NCBI RefSeq assembly: GCF_023369855.1
Contig: NZ_JAMBPP010000010.1
Location: 62,001 to 126,000 of the forward strand
Length of the DNA stretch: 64,000 nt
Direction of reading: 5' to 3'
From: Actinotalea alkalitolerans
GTDB lineage: Bacteria > Actinomycetota > Actinomycetes > Actinomycetales > Cellulomonadaceae
The position numbers and the translations under genes are program-made. Below are positions 35,588 through 44,728 of the stretch, one piece after another. The notes under the pieces are model-generated. The model worked only from the letters and a program-made list of their open reading frames with translations. It did no database searches and was not told the DNA's origin. Every line of letters begins with the position of its first letter. The stretch's first letter is position 1.

Positions 35588-36936
35588 GCACCACCAGGAC
35601 CGCGCGTTCGAGGAAGCCTGGCCGGGCCTTCCGAACCAGGGCCGGGCGCCTCCAGTCGTGGCTGCCGCTCCGCCTCCCGCCGCACCGGGCGTCGTCCTCG
35701 ATGCTTGCTGGTGCCTACCCGTTCCTCAGCCCGCCTCCGCCGCCCGTCGACCGGGCTCTGGTCGGCACCGACGCGCTGACGGGGGAGCGGTTCGCGTTCG
35801 ACCCGTGGGACCTCTACGCCGCCGGGGCCCTGACGAACCCCAACGTCCTGCTCGCCGGGGTGATCGGGCAGGGCAAGTCGGCGTTGGCCAAGTCGCTCGC
35901 TATTCGCTCGATCGCCTACGGCCGGCGCGTCTACGTGCCCGCCGATCCGAAGGGGGAGTGGGCGGTGGTCGCCGAGGCGGTCGGCGGCACGGTGGTGCGC
36001 CTCGTTCCCGGGTCGTCGACCCGGATCAACCCGCTGGACGTGACCGCCGCCGACCCGCTGATCGCCCGTGGGCAGCGACTGCGCCTCTTGACCGCGCTCG
36101 TCGAGGCGACGCTCGAGCGACCCCTGGCACCGCCCGAGCACTCCGCGCTGGATGCTGCCCTGCGTTCCGCCGTCGGCGTTTGCGGCGACCGTCAGGTCAC
36201 TGTCCCGGACCTGGCGCTGGCACTGGCGGACCCGGATCCGGTCGCGTCGCGCGCCGACGGGACGTCGGTCACCGAGCGCAGCGCCGACGGCCGTGACCTG
36301 CTGCACGCCGTCCGCCGCCTCATCCGAGGCGACCTCGCCGGGCTGTTCGACGGACCCTCGACGGTCACCCTCGACCGCAACACCCCGATGCTCGTGCTCG
36401 ACCTGTCGGCGCTGGACGATGAGACCCTCGCCGTCGCCATGACCTGCGCGGCGGGATGGGTCGAGTCGGCGATCGTCTCGCCCGACTCCGGCCCGTCGTG
36501 GGTGATCTACGACGAGGCGTGGCGGGTGCTCCGCCTCGAGCCGCTGGTCCGTCGGATGCAGGCGCAGTGGAAGCTCGCGCGAGCGTACGGGCTGGCGAAC
36601 CTGCTGATCCTGCACCGCCTGTCCGACCTTGACGCCGCAGGCGACGTCGGCTCCCGCGCGCGGTCGCTGGCCGCTGGTCTGCTTGCCGACTGCTCGACGC
36701 GCATCGTCTACCGCCAGGAGAGCGATCAGGTCGGCGCTGCCGGCGCGGCCCTCGGCCTGTCCACCACCGAGCGGGACGTGCTGACCGCGCTGCCGCGGGG
36801 GACCGGCCTGTGGTCGATGCCCGGCCGCTCCTACGTGGTCCACCACCTGCTGCACCCGGACGAGCTCGCCGTCCTGGACACCGACCAGGCGTTCCGGCTC
36901 GCCACCGCCGACCTGACAGGAGGCCCACCATGCTGA
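35584..36936 (+). CDS. VirB4/TraC-like T4SS ATPase
   Basis: 450 residues from GTG 35584, overlapping the SCO6880-like stop. Walker A is GVIGQGKSA (about residues 92-100), followed by VPADPKGEWAVVAEAVGG and INPLDV; Walker B is WVIYDEAW, then LARAYGLANLLILHRLSD, all hallmarks of VirB4/TraC ATPases. It lacks the usual N-terminal VirB4 region, which the preceding SCO6880-like protein may supply as a split. It energises substrate and pilus transport. The next gene overlaps it by 7 nt. Confidence 0.88.
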   Translation: MSTTRTARSRKPGRAFRTRAGRLQSWLPLRLPPHRASSSMLAGAYPFLSPPPPPVDRALVGTDALTGERFAFDPWDLYAAGALTNPNVLLAGVIGQGKSALAKSLAIRSIAYGRRVYVPADPKGEWAVVAEAVGGTVVRLVPGSSTRINPLDVTAADPLIARGQRLRLLTALVEATLERPLAPPEHSALDAALRSAVGVCGDRQVTVPDLALALADPDPVASRADGTSVTERSADGRDLLHAVRRLIRGDLAGLFDGPSTVTLDRNTPMLVLDLSALDDETLAVAMTCAAGWVESAIVSPDSGPSWVIYDEAWRVLRLEPLVRRMQAQWKLARAYGLANLLILHRLSDLDAAGDVGSRARSLAAGLLADCSTRIVYRQESDQVGAAGAALGLSTTERDVLTALPRGTGLWSMPGRSYVVHHLLHPDELAVLDTDQAFRLATADLTGGPPC

Positions 36937-38060
36937 CCCGCGACGACGTCGCACTCATGGCCGAGCGGGCGATGCTCGGGGCCCTGCTCGTCGAACCAAG
37001 CCCGTTCCGCGAGCTCGACGGCTGGGTGCGGGGGACCGACTTCACCGAGCCCTGGCACCGACAGGTGTGGGTGGCAATGCGCGAAGGACACGGCGCGGGC
37101 TGCTCGATGGACACCGTCTCGCTCGGCACGCGGATGCTCGAGCGTCACGGACCACGTATCGCGGACCTCCCGCGTCTGCACCAGTTGCTGCACGACGCCC
37201 CGGACAACCCCGATCCGAGGCCCCACGCTCGCGTCGTCGTCGAGTCCGGGGTTCGCCGCGACATCGACGGCCAAGGCATCCTGCTGCGGGCGACGGCGCT
37301 CGAGGCGTCGATGTCCCGCGAGGGCCGCCCCCTACGCTCCGCACTGCGCATCGCCGGAGCGGCGGTGCTCATCGCATGCGAACGGTGGGCCGACGCGAAC
37401 GGCCAGGTCACCGACAATCTCACCGCTCAGATCCCGGCCCGGTTGCGCGCAGGAGCCGACGATCTTGAGCTGCGCCGAGCCGCCGACAAGTTCGTTGCCG
37501 ACTACCCCGGCATCGACCCGGCGCAGGTCGGCCGCAACGAGCAACGACTGGTCGCCTGCCTCGCCACGCATCCGACGGCGATCTCGCCGACCGTCGCGTG
37601 GATGCGACCCGACCAGCTCACCAACCGCCCGTGGGCTGCCGTCTACTCCGCACTCGCCCAGCTCGCGGCCGGTGGTCACAGCATCGACCGGTCGACTCTC
37701 GCGCTGGCGACGGCACAGGTCGCTCGCGCCACGGGCACAGGACCAGAGCTCGATGCGCTGATCGACGGGATCGAGGGCGAACGGGCGTCGGTCCCCGGCC
37801 ACCTGCGTCAGGTCGTCGCCGGCGACCATCTGCGTCTGGCGGCCGCACAGGGAACTGCGGCGCTCCATGAGGGCGCGACGTCCCTGGACGTCCCGGTGGT
37901 CGACCTGCTCCAGACCGCCACAGCGCTCCTGCACCGCATGCAGCACCTGTCCACGGCCCTGCCAGATCAGATCGACGTCGGACCAAGCGGGCGTCGCGGG
38001 GCGTGGCAGATCGATCCGCCGACGGCCGGGCCGATGAGCGAGGGGCCCGCGGCGGGATGA
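36930..38060 (+). CDS. Protein with two DnaB N-terminal-like domains and no helicase domain
   Basis: 376 residues; ATG 36930 is preceded by AGGAGG. Residues about 7-110 (AERAMLGALLVEPSPFRELD, FTEPWHRQVWVAMREG) match the DnaB helicase N-terminal domain. A second, diverged copy appears at about 190-300 (NEQRLVACLATHPTAISPTV, NRPWAAVYSALAQLAAGGH). No P-loop or RecA-like helicase domain exists. In DnaB this domain binds primase and mediates ring assembly. Its place between the VirB4-like ATPase and the coupling protein suggests an adaptor that brings a host replication helicase or primase to transferred DNA, or a structural role. That role is inference. Confidence 0.75.
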   Translation: MLTRDDVALMAERAMLGALLVEPSPFRELDGWVRGTDFTEPWHRQVWVAMREGHGAGCSMDTVSLGTRMLERHGPRIADLPRLHQLLHDAPDNPDPRPHARVVVESGVRRDIDGQGILLRATALEASMSREGRPLRSALRIAGAAVLIACERWADANGQVTDNLTAQIPARLRAGADDLELRRAADKFVADYPGIDPAQVGRNEQRLVACLATHPTAISPTVAWMRPDQLTNRPWAAVYSALAQLAAGGHSIDRSTLALATAQVARATGTGPELDALIDGIEGERASVPGHLRQVVAGDHLRLAAAQGTAALHEGATSLDVPVVDLLQTATALLHRMQHLSTALPDQIDVGPSGRRGAWQIDPPTAGPMSEGPAAG

Positions 38061-39883
38061 GCGCCCAACCGCGTCGTGCCGTCCGCCGTGCTCCGCCTGG
38101 TGGAGCGAGGGCTCCTGATCTCGCGACGTGGGCGCTGGGCGCCATGGCGGCAGTGGCCGGCGTCGGGGCGGTGTTGTGGTGCGGCGCGGCGTTCGCCGCA
38201 GTGGTCACCGGCCGGGGGGTGCCGCAGGGAGGGCTAATGCCCGCACTGCGAGCGATCGGATCGTGGGGCGACCCGGCCTCCGTGTGGCCATCGCCCGACC
38301 AGCTCCCCGGCCCCGTGGCCTACTGGGCTGCGACCGCCGTCGTGGTTCTCATCACGGCTGGTGCCGGCGTCGTCGCTGGGGCGAGGTGGCTGCGACGGGA
38401 CGCTGGTGCTCGCGCCAACTCTGCACGACGATCGATACCCGGTCTGGCGTCCGGGCACGAGATCCTCGCTGTGGCGGGCGAACGCGCGGTCCTTCGCCGC
38501 GCCTCGATCGTGCGACCGTCGACGGCCGGGACGAAGCCCGCGCCGACAGCCGTCGGCTACCGGCTGGGCTCCGTCGGACGCCGCTCGATCTGGTGCTCGG
38601 TCGAGGACTCCGCGCTGCTTGTCGGCCCACCTCGCATGGGCAAAGGCCTGCACCTCGTCATCCCCTGGGTGCTCGACGCACCCGGACCGGTCGTCGCCAC
38701 CTCGACACGCCCCGACGCGCTCGCCGTCACCTGGCACGCTCGCTCGCGGTGCGGCCCGGTCGCCGTGTTCGACCCCCAACGGCTCGCCGGGCTGCCCGGC
38801 GGCCTGGCGTGGTCACCCATCCGGGGATGCGAGCTGCCACGCACGGCCCTGGTGCGCGCTCGGGGACTGGCCGCCGGAGTCGGGTTCGGCAGGACGGTGT
38901 CCGACGGCGACTTCTGGTCCGGCCAGACCGAGACCGCTCTGCGCTGCCTGCTGCACGCTGCCGCACTGGACGGGCGGAGCTCACGCGACCTGTACCGCTG
39001 GTCACTCAACCCCGTCCTCGCCGGCGACGCCATCGCCATCCTGTCCCGAGAGAGCGCCGCGGCAACCGGCTGGGCCGATGCCCTGGACGCAGCGGTGCAC
39101 TCCGATCCCCGCACCCGCGACTCAATCTGGCTCGGCGTCCGTCAGTCACTCGCAGCGCTCGCCGACCCGGACGTCCTCGCCGCCGTCGACCCCGTTCACG
39201 GGACAGAGTTCGACCCCGCAGCGTTCCTGCGTGACTCCGGGACGCTGTACCTGCTCGCCTCGGCCGTCGCCTCGGGATCCTCGGCCCCGCTGATCGCCGC
39301 GTTCGTTGAGGACATCACTGAGACCGCACGGCACCTTGCTGCCCGGTCGGCCGGCGGGCGGCTGGACCCGCCGATCCTTCTCGCCCTGGACGAGATCGCG
39401 AACCTCACCCCGCTGCCGTCGCTGCCCTCGCTAATGGCTGAGGGAGGTGGCACCGGCATCACCACGCTTGCCGTCCTCCAGTCGCTGGCGCAGGCCCGAG
39501 GCCGCTGGGGCGAGCACGCCGCCGACGCGATCTGGGACGCAGCCACCGTCAAGCTCGTCCTCGGTGGGTTGGCCAAGTACCGGGACCTGGACGACGTCGC
39601 CCGCCTGCTGGGCGAGATCGACGAGGTCACCCACACCACCAACCGATCCCGGCGCGGGGACGCCTCGACCTCGACGTCGGTGCGCACCATGCCCGTGATG
39701 CCGCCCGCGGTGCTGCGCACTGTGCCGTTCGGCACGGGCATTGCCCTGCTGCGGCACTCGCGACCCGCGCTCGTCGACCTCCAGCCGTGGACGGCTCGCC
39801 CCGATGCCGACGCGTTGCGTGTCGGCCAAGCCCAGATCGAGCGTGCTGCGGCTGCTGCGGCGATGAGAGGTGAGTCGCGATGA
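38057..39883 (+). CDS. VirD4/TraD-like T4SS coupling protein
   Basis: 608 residues from ATG 38057, overlapping the previous stop. Two N-terminal membrane helices (about residues 25-50 and 88-110) are followed by the ATPase domain: Walker A GPPRMGKG, Walker B ILLALDEIANL, then the GTGITTLAVLQSLAQARGRWG segment, as in TraM-recognising VirD4/TraG family proteins. It links the relaxosome to the channel and pumps DNA. The protein ends in an Ala-rich helix that may contact relaxase. The upstream extension of the open frame is a shadow. Confidence 0.9.
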   Translation: MSAQPRRAVRRAPPGGARAPDLATWALGAMAAVAGVGAVLWCGAAFAAVVTGRGVPQGGLMPALRAIGSWGDPASVWPSPDQLPGPVAYWAATAVVVLITAGAGVVAGARWLRRDAGARANSARRSIPGLASGHEILAVAGERAVLRRASIVRPSTAGTKPAPTAVGYRLGSVGRRSIWCSVEDSALLVGPPRMGKGLHLVIPWVLDAPGPVVATSTRPDALAVTWHARSRCGPVAVFDPQRLAGLPGGLAWSPIRGCELPRTALVRARGLAAGVGFGRTVSDGDFWSGQTETALRCLLHAAALDGRSSRDLYRWSLNPVLAGDAIAILSRESAAATGWADALDAAVHSDPRTRDSIWLGVRQSLAALADPDVLAAVDPVHGTEFDPAAFLRDSGTLYLLASAVASGSSAPLIAAFVEDITETARHLAARSAGGRLDPPILLALDEIANLTPLPSLPSLMAEGGGTGITTLAVLQSLAQARGRWGEHAADAIWDAATVKLVLGGLAKYRDLDDVARLLGEIDEVTHTTNRSRRGDASTSTSVRTMPVMPPAVLRTVPFGTGIALLRHSRPALVDLQPWTARPDADALRVGQAQIERAAAAAAMRGESR

Positions 39884-41112
39884 TGCGAGGACTGCTCGTC
39901 GCGGCGGGTGTCGGGACCGTCGCGATCCCCGCGGTTGCGGTTCTTGCCGTGCTCGCCGTGGCCGGGGGGACCTGCGTCGTGGGAGGAGGGCTTTCGGCTG
40001 ATGCGCCGGTCCCAGAGGTCGCGCGCGAGTGGGTCGCGGCCACCGTAGGAGCCTGCCCAGAGTTGCCGGAAGCCTGGGTCGCCGCGGTGATGGCCCAGGA
40101 ATCCGGGTTCCGGCCCGACGCCTACGCCGATGACTCCAACGGCGGGACATGGGGGCTGTTCCAGATGAACGCCTCGGTGTGGGCCGGGGCGTACGGGCAT
40201 CCGTGGTCGGCCGACCTGAACAGCAACGGGATCTGGGACGTTCGCGAGGGTGAGATCCACGCCCGCATCGGCGGGAAGTATCTGTGCGACCGGCTCGCAG
40301 GCGTCCGGGCGATCCGTGCCGAGCATCCCGACTGGGCGTCCTCGGCGCTGCCGGACCTGGACGCGCTGATCATCGCGCACAACGCAGGGGAGTCCCGGCT
40401 GCGGACCTACCCGACCATCCCGCAGGTCACCCAGAAGTTCATCGCAAACGTCGGCGAACGGGTCGCGGCGTGGAGTAGCGTGCCGACAGCCGCAGACGCA
40501 CCCGAGCCCCCACTTGAGGCACTGTCTGGCCCCACGAACCACCCGGTGTCCGCCGACAACACCCCCCTGCTGGCGGCGGGCACCGGGTGCCTACCTGTCC
40601 AGGGGGGCGAGGCAGGCGGGGTGGTCGTCCCGCCGGGAACACCACACGACGTCGCCACGGCCGTCACCACGGCGCTGTCCTATGTCGGAGTGACCTCGGG
40701 CTGGGCTGGGCTGTGCGACCGACTCGCGTGCCGCGCCTACGGGTACGTCGGCTCGGGGTACTACTCAGCCGCCACCCACTGGGACACGATGGTCGACGAG
40801 GGCCATGCCCACCCGAGCGACCGATGCCCGCCCCTGGGCTCCTTCGTGTTCTGGAACACCGGCCGCGTCTTCGGGCACGTGTCCGTGGTGGTCCAGGCAT
40901 CGGCCACCTGCGACCCCGAGGAGATCCTGATCACCTCCAACGGGGTGTTCGACTCCGCCACCGGCAACCACGGTGGGGTCTACCTGCTTTCGTTCGCGCG
41001 GATGGATGCGATGTACCTGGGTGGAACGGGATACCGCGGGTGGTCGAACCCAGTGTGTGCCGGCGCGCCGCTACCTCCTGGCACGGTGCACCCGGCGCCG
41101 TCTGGGAGGTAG
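39880..41112 (+). CDS. VirB1-like two-domain peptidoglycan hydrolase (SLT plus NlpC/CHAP-like)
   Basis: 410 residues, ATG overlapping the coupling-protein stop. An N-terminal membrane/signal helix (GVGTVAIPAVAVLAVLAVAGG) is followed by a lytic-transglycosylase-like domain with catalytic Glu in VMAQESGFRPDAYA, WGLFQMN and the late motif IIAHNAGESRL. After a Pro-rich linker the C-terminal domain (ALSYVGVTSGWAGLCDRLACRAYGY, then FGHVSVVVQ) resembles an NlpC/P60 or CHAP amidase fold; the nucleophilic Cys could be in the GLCDRLAC segment. It opens the wall locally for the mating channel. This is the last gene of the T4SS operon. Confidence 0.85.
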   Translation: MMRGLLVAAGVGTVAIPAVAVLAVLAVAGGTCVVGGGLSADAPVPEVAREWVAATVGACPELPEAWVAAVMAQESGFRPDAYADDSNGGTWGLFQMNASVWAGAYGHPWSADLNSNGIWDVREGEIHARIGGKYLCDRLAGVRAIRAEHPDWASSALPDLDALIIAHNAGESRLRTYPTIPQVTQKFIANVGERVAAWSSVPTAADAPEPPLEALSGPTNHPVSADNTPLLAAGTGCLPVQGGEAGGVVVPPGTPHDVATAVTTALSYVGVTSGWAGLCDRLACRAYGYVGSGYYSAATHWDTMVDEGHAHPSDRCPPLGSFVFWNTGRVFGHVSVVVQASATCDPEEILITSNGVFDSATGNHGGVYLLSFARMDAMYLGGTGYRGWSNPVCAGAPLPPGTVHPAPSGR

Positions 41113-41130
41113 CGAGGGGATGGCTTCCCG

Positions 41131-41799
41131 CTACAGCAGCCGGTCCACGGTCTGGTCGAAGACCTCGGCGGCCTGCTCGGCGCGGTCGTCGCACAGCACG
41201 TCCCACGCCAATGCCGGGGACAGGGTGACCGCCGGGATGCCAGCAGCGACCAGGTCGGCGACGTCGTCGGCACGGCGGACGCTGGCAGCGAGGACCCGGG
41301 TCGACGACCCCGATTGCTCAGCGATCCGGTGCATCGCAACAACGTCGGCCATCGCGTCACTCGACCCTGTGTCAGCCATCCGGCCCAGGTAGGGCGCGAC
41401 GTAGCGCGCGCCCACCGCGCACGCGGCGACCATCTGGCTTGGCCGGAACACCGCTGTGAGGAGCAGGGCAACGCCCTGGTCGATGAGGTGCTCGGCCGCC
41501 TCGAACCCTGCGGCTGTGGCCGGGACCTTGATGACCGTTCGGGCGTCGATGTCGAGCAGGCGTGCAGCGTTGGTCCGCAGGGCGACAGCATCGGCGCCCC
41601 AGGTCTGGAAGCAGACCTCTAGCGCTCCGGCGGCGCGGGCCCAGGCGTTGATGACGGGAAGGTCGGCGATGCGTGCGCCGTCCCGTTCGAGGATGGTCGG
41701 GTTCGTCGTCAGGCCGACGAACGCGCCGGTAGAGAAGAGACTCTCGACCTTCTCCCGGTCGGCTGAGTCGATGAAGATCAACGGGCGGGTAGACGGCAC
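41131..41799 (-). CDS. Transaldolase-family protein (TalC/FSA-like)
   Basis: 222 residues, GTG start with AGGAGG on the minus strand. Short transaldolase/fructose-6-phosphate aldolase type: FIDSADREKVESL, GLTTNPTIL, TVIKVPAT with the likely Schiff-base Lys, LLTAVFRPSQM, YVAPYLGRM. Such enzymes transfer dihydroxyacetone units or cleave ketose phosphates. It is transcribed leftward, downstream of the SorC regulator, with an operator-like palindrome at 41907-41920 upstream. It should work with the kinase and isomerase of the divergent operon. Confidence 0.88.
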   Translation of the reverse strand: MPSTRPLIFIDSADREKVESLFSTGAFVGLTTNPTILERDGARIADLPVINAWARAAGALEVCFQTWGADAVALRTNAARLLDIDARTVIKVPATAAGFEAAEHLIDQGVALLLTAVFRPSQMVAACAVGARYVAPYLGRMADTGSSDAMADVVAMHRIAEQSGSSTRVLAASVRRADDVADLVAAGIPAVTLSPALAWDVLCDDRAEQAAEVFDQTVDRLL

Positions 41800-41906
41800 G
41801 GTTCTCCTCCTGCGGTGGCCGGGGCGGCCCTTCGCTGCAGCTGGCGCGTCGAGTCGCGTTGCACCTCACATCCGAGCACGCGGCCTCGCTGCGTCCTAGA
41901 GACGTG

Positions 41907-41920
41907 CGCTCATATGAGCA
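41907..41920. promoter_or_regulatory. Palindromic operator 2 (core GCTCATATGAGC)
   Basis: A perfect 12-bp palindrome at 41908-41919 within a 14-bp string identical to 42875-42888. It overlaps the stop codon of the SorC-type gene and lies about 110 bp before the transaldolase start. Predicted SorC-regulator site. Confidence 0.7.
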
Positions 41921-42881
41921 ACGATGAGTGATCCTCCTCCAACAGCACGCGAGCGACGGCGGAGTCGGTGACCAAAGCGTTGACGAACCCGCTGAGCAGG
42001 ACCGATCGGATTGCCCGCGCCTTCGTCACGTGGCCGGCGACCGCGATCACGGTCGGAATCGCGGCGAGCTCTGGCCCTGTGATCCCCATGATCTGGGCGG
42101 AGAGGCGCGTAACGATCTCCTGTCCCTGAGCGTCGAGCAGGACCCCACCAACCTCAGCTTGCAGGCCGGACTCTGCGAGCATCTCCTTCTCCTGCGCCGA
42201 GAAGAGCGTGCGCAACTGGGAGTTCGGCGGGTTCCAGCTGCCGATGGCCACCAGGGCCACGGACACGTCGCGGAAGCGGCCGAACGTCTCGGCGACCCCA
42301 GGGGAGCGGCGCAGGCTCGCTGCCGTGGCTGCGTCTGGAACAAGGAGCGGGGTGTAGAGGGGGTAGGCCGACTCACCGGTGAGGCCAGAGAAGATGCGCA
42401 CCAGTTCCATCGAGTTCTCTCCGGGATGCCCAGCGATGCCGGAGAGCTGGACCACAGGGCACCGGGGGAGATCGGAGGCGGCCTCTGCCACAGCCTTGAC
42501 CGTCCGCCCCCATCCGACACCGAGCACGTCGCCGTCGGTCAAGAGACCCGCTAGCAGCTTGGCGCCTGCGCGCCCCAGAGCCTCGCGGAGGCGCGGCTCG
42601 GAGAGGTTTCCAGAGTTGACCACGATCGCGTGCTGCAAGCCGTAGCGGGCCTTGAGCTGGGCGGACAGCTGGCTCTCTCGTTCCCGGGGTCGGTGCAGCG
42701 TGATGCGCACAGCGCCTCGGGCGATGCCTTCCTCGAGCAGTCGGGCAACTCGGAACCGGGAGATGCCCAGCTCTCCGGCAATCTCGACCTTGCTCCGCTG
42801 CTCGAAGTAGTACCGCTTGGCGACCTTCAGGAGCAGTTCCGCTTGGTCGGGGGTGACGTGTCGGTAGGCCAGTTCGCTCAT
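41910..42881 (-). CDS. SorC-family sugar-responsive transcriptional regulator
   Basis: 323 residues from ATG 42881. An N-terminal HTH (KVEIAGELGISRFRVARLLEEG) is followed by a SorC effector-binding domain (AIVVNSGNLSEPRLREALGRAGAKLL, LGVGWGRTVKAVAEA, VVQLSGIAG). This family binds phosphorylated sugars and controls neighbouring catabolic genes. Its start codon lies inside a palindrome (42875-42888), and an identical palindrome overlaps its stop codon, so it probably represses itself, the divergent kinase/transport operon and the transaldolase gene. Confidence 0.9.
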   Translation of the reverse strand: MSELAYRHVTPDQAELLLKVAKRYYFEQRSKVEIAGELGISRFRVARLLEEGIARGAVRITLHRPRERESQLSAQLKARYGLQHAIVVNSGNLSEPRLREALGRAGAKLLAGLLTDGDVLGVGWGRTVKAVAEAASDLPRCPVVQLSGIAGHPGENSMELVRIFSGLTGESAYPLYTPLLVPDAATAASLRRSPGVAETFGRFRDVSVALVAIGSWNPPNSQLRTLFSAQEKEMLAESGLQAEVGGVLLDAQGQEIVTRLSAQIMGITGPELAAIPTVIAVAGHVTKARAIRSVLLSGFVNALVTDSAVARVLLEEDHSSLLI

Positions 42882-42888
42882 ATGAGCA
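42875..42888. promoter_or_regulatory. Palindromic operator 1 (core GCTCATATGAGC)
   Basis: A perfect 12-bp palindrome at 42876-42887 in the 107-bp divergent region, overlapping the SorC ATG and lying about 107 bp before the kinase start. Identical over 14 bp to 41907-41920. Confidence 0.72.
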
Positions 42889-42994
42889 CTCTAGTGTTGC
42901 GTGGCGAGTGAGCGTGAAGGTTCCCTGCTCTCAGGCGGGATGCCACGGAGCGACAACGCAGCGCACCGGTCCCGCCGCTCAGTGAGGAGTGGCC

Positions 42995-44728
42995 GTGCGA
43001 CGCAGGATTGCAGTCGGAGTCGACTTCGGCACTGCCTCGGCGCGTGCTCTCCTGATCGATCTCGATTCCGCTGAGGAGCTTGCCGAGGCGGTCCGCGACT
43101 ACCCACACGGTGTCGTCGACGAGGCGCTGCCGTCCACCGGCGCGACCTTGCCACCGAACTGGGCGCTCCAGGACCCGTCGGACTATCTGCCCACTCTGGT
43201 CGCCGTCGTCACCGAAGCGCTCGGCGCCGCGGGGGTCGACCCTCGGGACGTCGTCGGCTTGGGAATCGACACCACCGCCTGCACGATCATCCCCACCACG
43301 GCCGGGGGAGTGCCTCTGTGCGAACTCCCAGACCTCGAGGGTCGGCCGCACGCATACGCCAAGCTCTGGAAGCACCACGCCGCCCAGCCGCACGCCGACC
43401 GAATCAACGAGCTCGCCCGGCTGCATGGCGGACTTTTCCTTGACGCCTACGGCGGCAAGATCTCCTCTGAGTGGCTGTTCCCCAAGGCCCTGCAGATCTT
43501 TGAGGAGGACCGGGAGGTCTTCGACGCGGCGGAGCGGTTGATCGAGCTGCAGGACTGGATCGTCACGAGGCTGGTCGGGCATGAGGTCCGCGGTGCCCAG
43601 GTCGCGGGCTACAAGGCAACCTACGTCCTCGACGACGGCGGCTACCCCGGGGTCGAGTTTCTGGAGGACCTTGCCCCCGGCTTCTCATCCGTCCTCGAGC
43701 GCCTAGGTCACAGCTGGCTGGCTCCCGGTGCGCGCGCCGGCGGGCTGCTGGACGAATGGGCCGACCGCCTTGGGTTGCCGGTGGGCACTCCGGTGGCCGT
43801 CGGCAGCATGGACGCTCAGGTCGCCGTGCTCGGCTGCGGCATCTCGACCCCCGGCGAGATGGTCCTGGTGATGGGCACCTCGGTGTGCAACCTCGTCCTG
43901 GCCGAGGACAAGCGGCACGTCGAGGGGATGTCCGGCGCGGTGCGCGACGGCGTCATCCCTGGGCTGTGGGCCTATGAGGCAGGGCAGCCCGGAGTGGGGG
44001 ACACCTTCGGCTGGTTCGTGCGGACCTGCCTGCCTGAGAGCTACGCAATCGCCGCGCGTGAGCGGGGAGTGAGCGCATTCGACCACGTCGCTGAACTTGC
44101 CGCGGCCTTGCGGCCTGGAGCCAGCGGTTTGATGGCACTGGACTGGTTCAATGGCAATCGCTCGGTGCTGGTGGACGCCGACCTCTCCGGCTTGCTGGTC
44201 GGCATGACGCTGGGGACTCGCCCGGAGCACATCTACCGTGCGCTGGTAGAGGCGGCCGCGTTCGGCCAACGAATGATCATCGACACGTTCACCCGCTCAG
44301 GCGTTCCGGTCGACACGATCGTCGCCTGCGGAGGCCTGCCTCGGCGTAGCCCTCTGCTGATGCAGGTGCTCGCCGACGTCACGGGCCGTGAGATCCACAT
44401 CTCGACCTCCCGGAACACCCCGGCCCTCGGAGCGGCCCTGCACGCCGCTATCGCTGCCGGCCCTGACGACCGCGGTCTGGCCTCGTTCGCCGAGGCAGCG
44501 GCGTTGGCGAGCGTCGAGCAGAGCGCCTATGTCCCAGATCGGAGCGACCGTCAGACCTACGACGAGCTCTACGAGATCTACGCCCACCTGCACGCGGAGT
44601 TCGGCCGCAACCCGGTGGACGTGATGTACGCGCTGCGCCGGATCGCGGCGCAGCAACGGAATCCGGAACCCAACGGACGTCCGGCCAGACGCACGAGATC
44701 ACACCCCTTCGAAAGGACACCACGATGA
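42995..44728 (+). CDS. AraB-like ribulokinase, FGGY family
   Basis: 577 residues from GTG 42995, with GAGGAG (42984-42989) 5 nt upstream; the GTG at 42989 overlaps that site. The pattern follows AraB: VGVDFGTASARALLID (ATP-site glycines), LGIDTTACTIIPTT, YAKLWKHHAA, GKISSEWLFPKALQI, VAVGSMDAQVAVLGCG, VMGTSVCN, VEAAAFGQRMI, CGGLPRRSPLLMQV. It phosphorylates a ketopentose such as L- or D-ribulose. Neither araA nor araD is nearby, so the substrate may reach it as a ketose or polyol. It is coupled by ATGA to the binding-protein gene. Confidence 0.85.
   Translation: MRRRIAVGVDFGTASARALLIDLDSAEELAEAVRDYPHGVVDEALPSTGATLPPNWALQDPSDYLPTLVAVVTEALGAAGVDPRDVVGLGIDTTACTIIPTTAGGVPLCELPDLEGRPHAYAKLWKHHAAQPHADRINELARLHGGLFLDAYGGKISSEWLFPKALQIFEEDREVFDAAERLIELQDWIVTRLVGHEVRGAQVAGYKATYVLDDGGYPGVEFLEDLAPGFSSVLERLGHSWLAPGARAGGLLDEWADRLGLPVGTPVAVGSMDAQVAVLGCGISTPGEMVLVMGTSVCNLVLAEDKRHVEGMSGAVRDGVIPGLWAYEAGQPGVGDTFGWFVRTCLPESYAIAARERGVSAFDHVAELAAALRPGASGLMALDWFNGNRSVLVDADLSGLLVGMTLGTRPEHIYRALVEAAAFGQRMIIDTFTRSGVPVDTIVACGGLPRRSPLLMQVLADVTGREIHISTSRNTPALGAALHAAIAAGPDDRGLASFAEAAALASVEQSAYVPDRSDRQTYDELYEIYAHLHAEFGRNPVDVMYALRRIAAQQRNPEPNGRPARRTRSHPFERTPR

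Noticed and set aside
35140-36954. 604-codon minus-strand frame
   Set aside because: Shadow of the SCO6880-like and VirB4-like genes.
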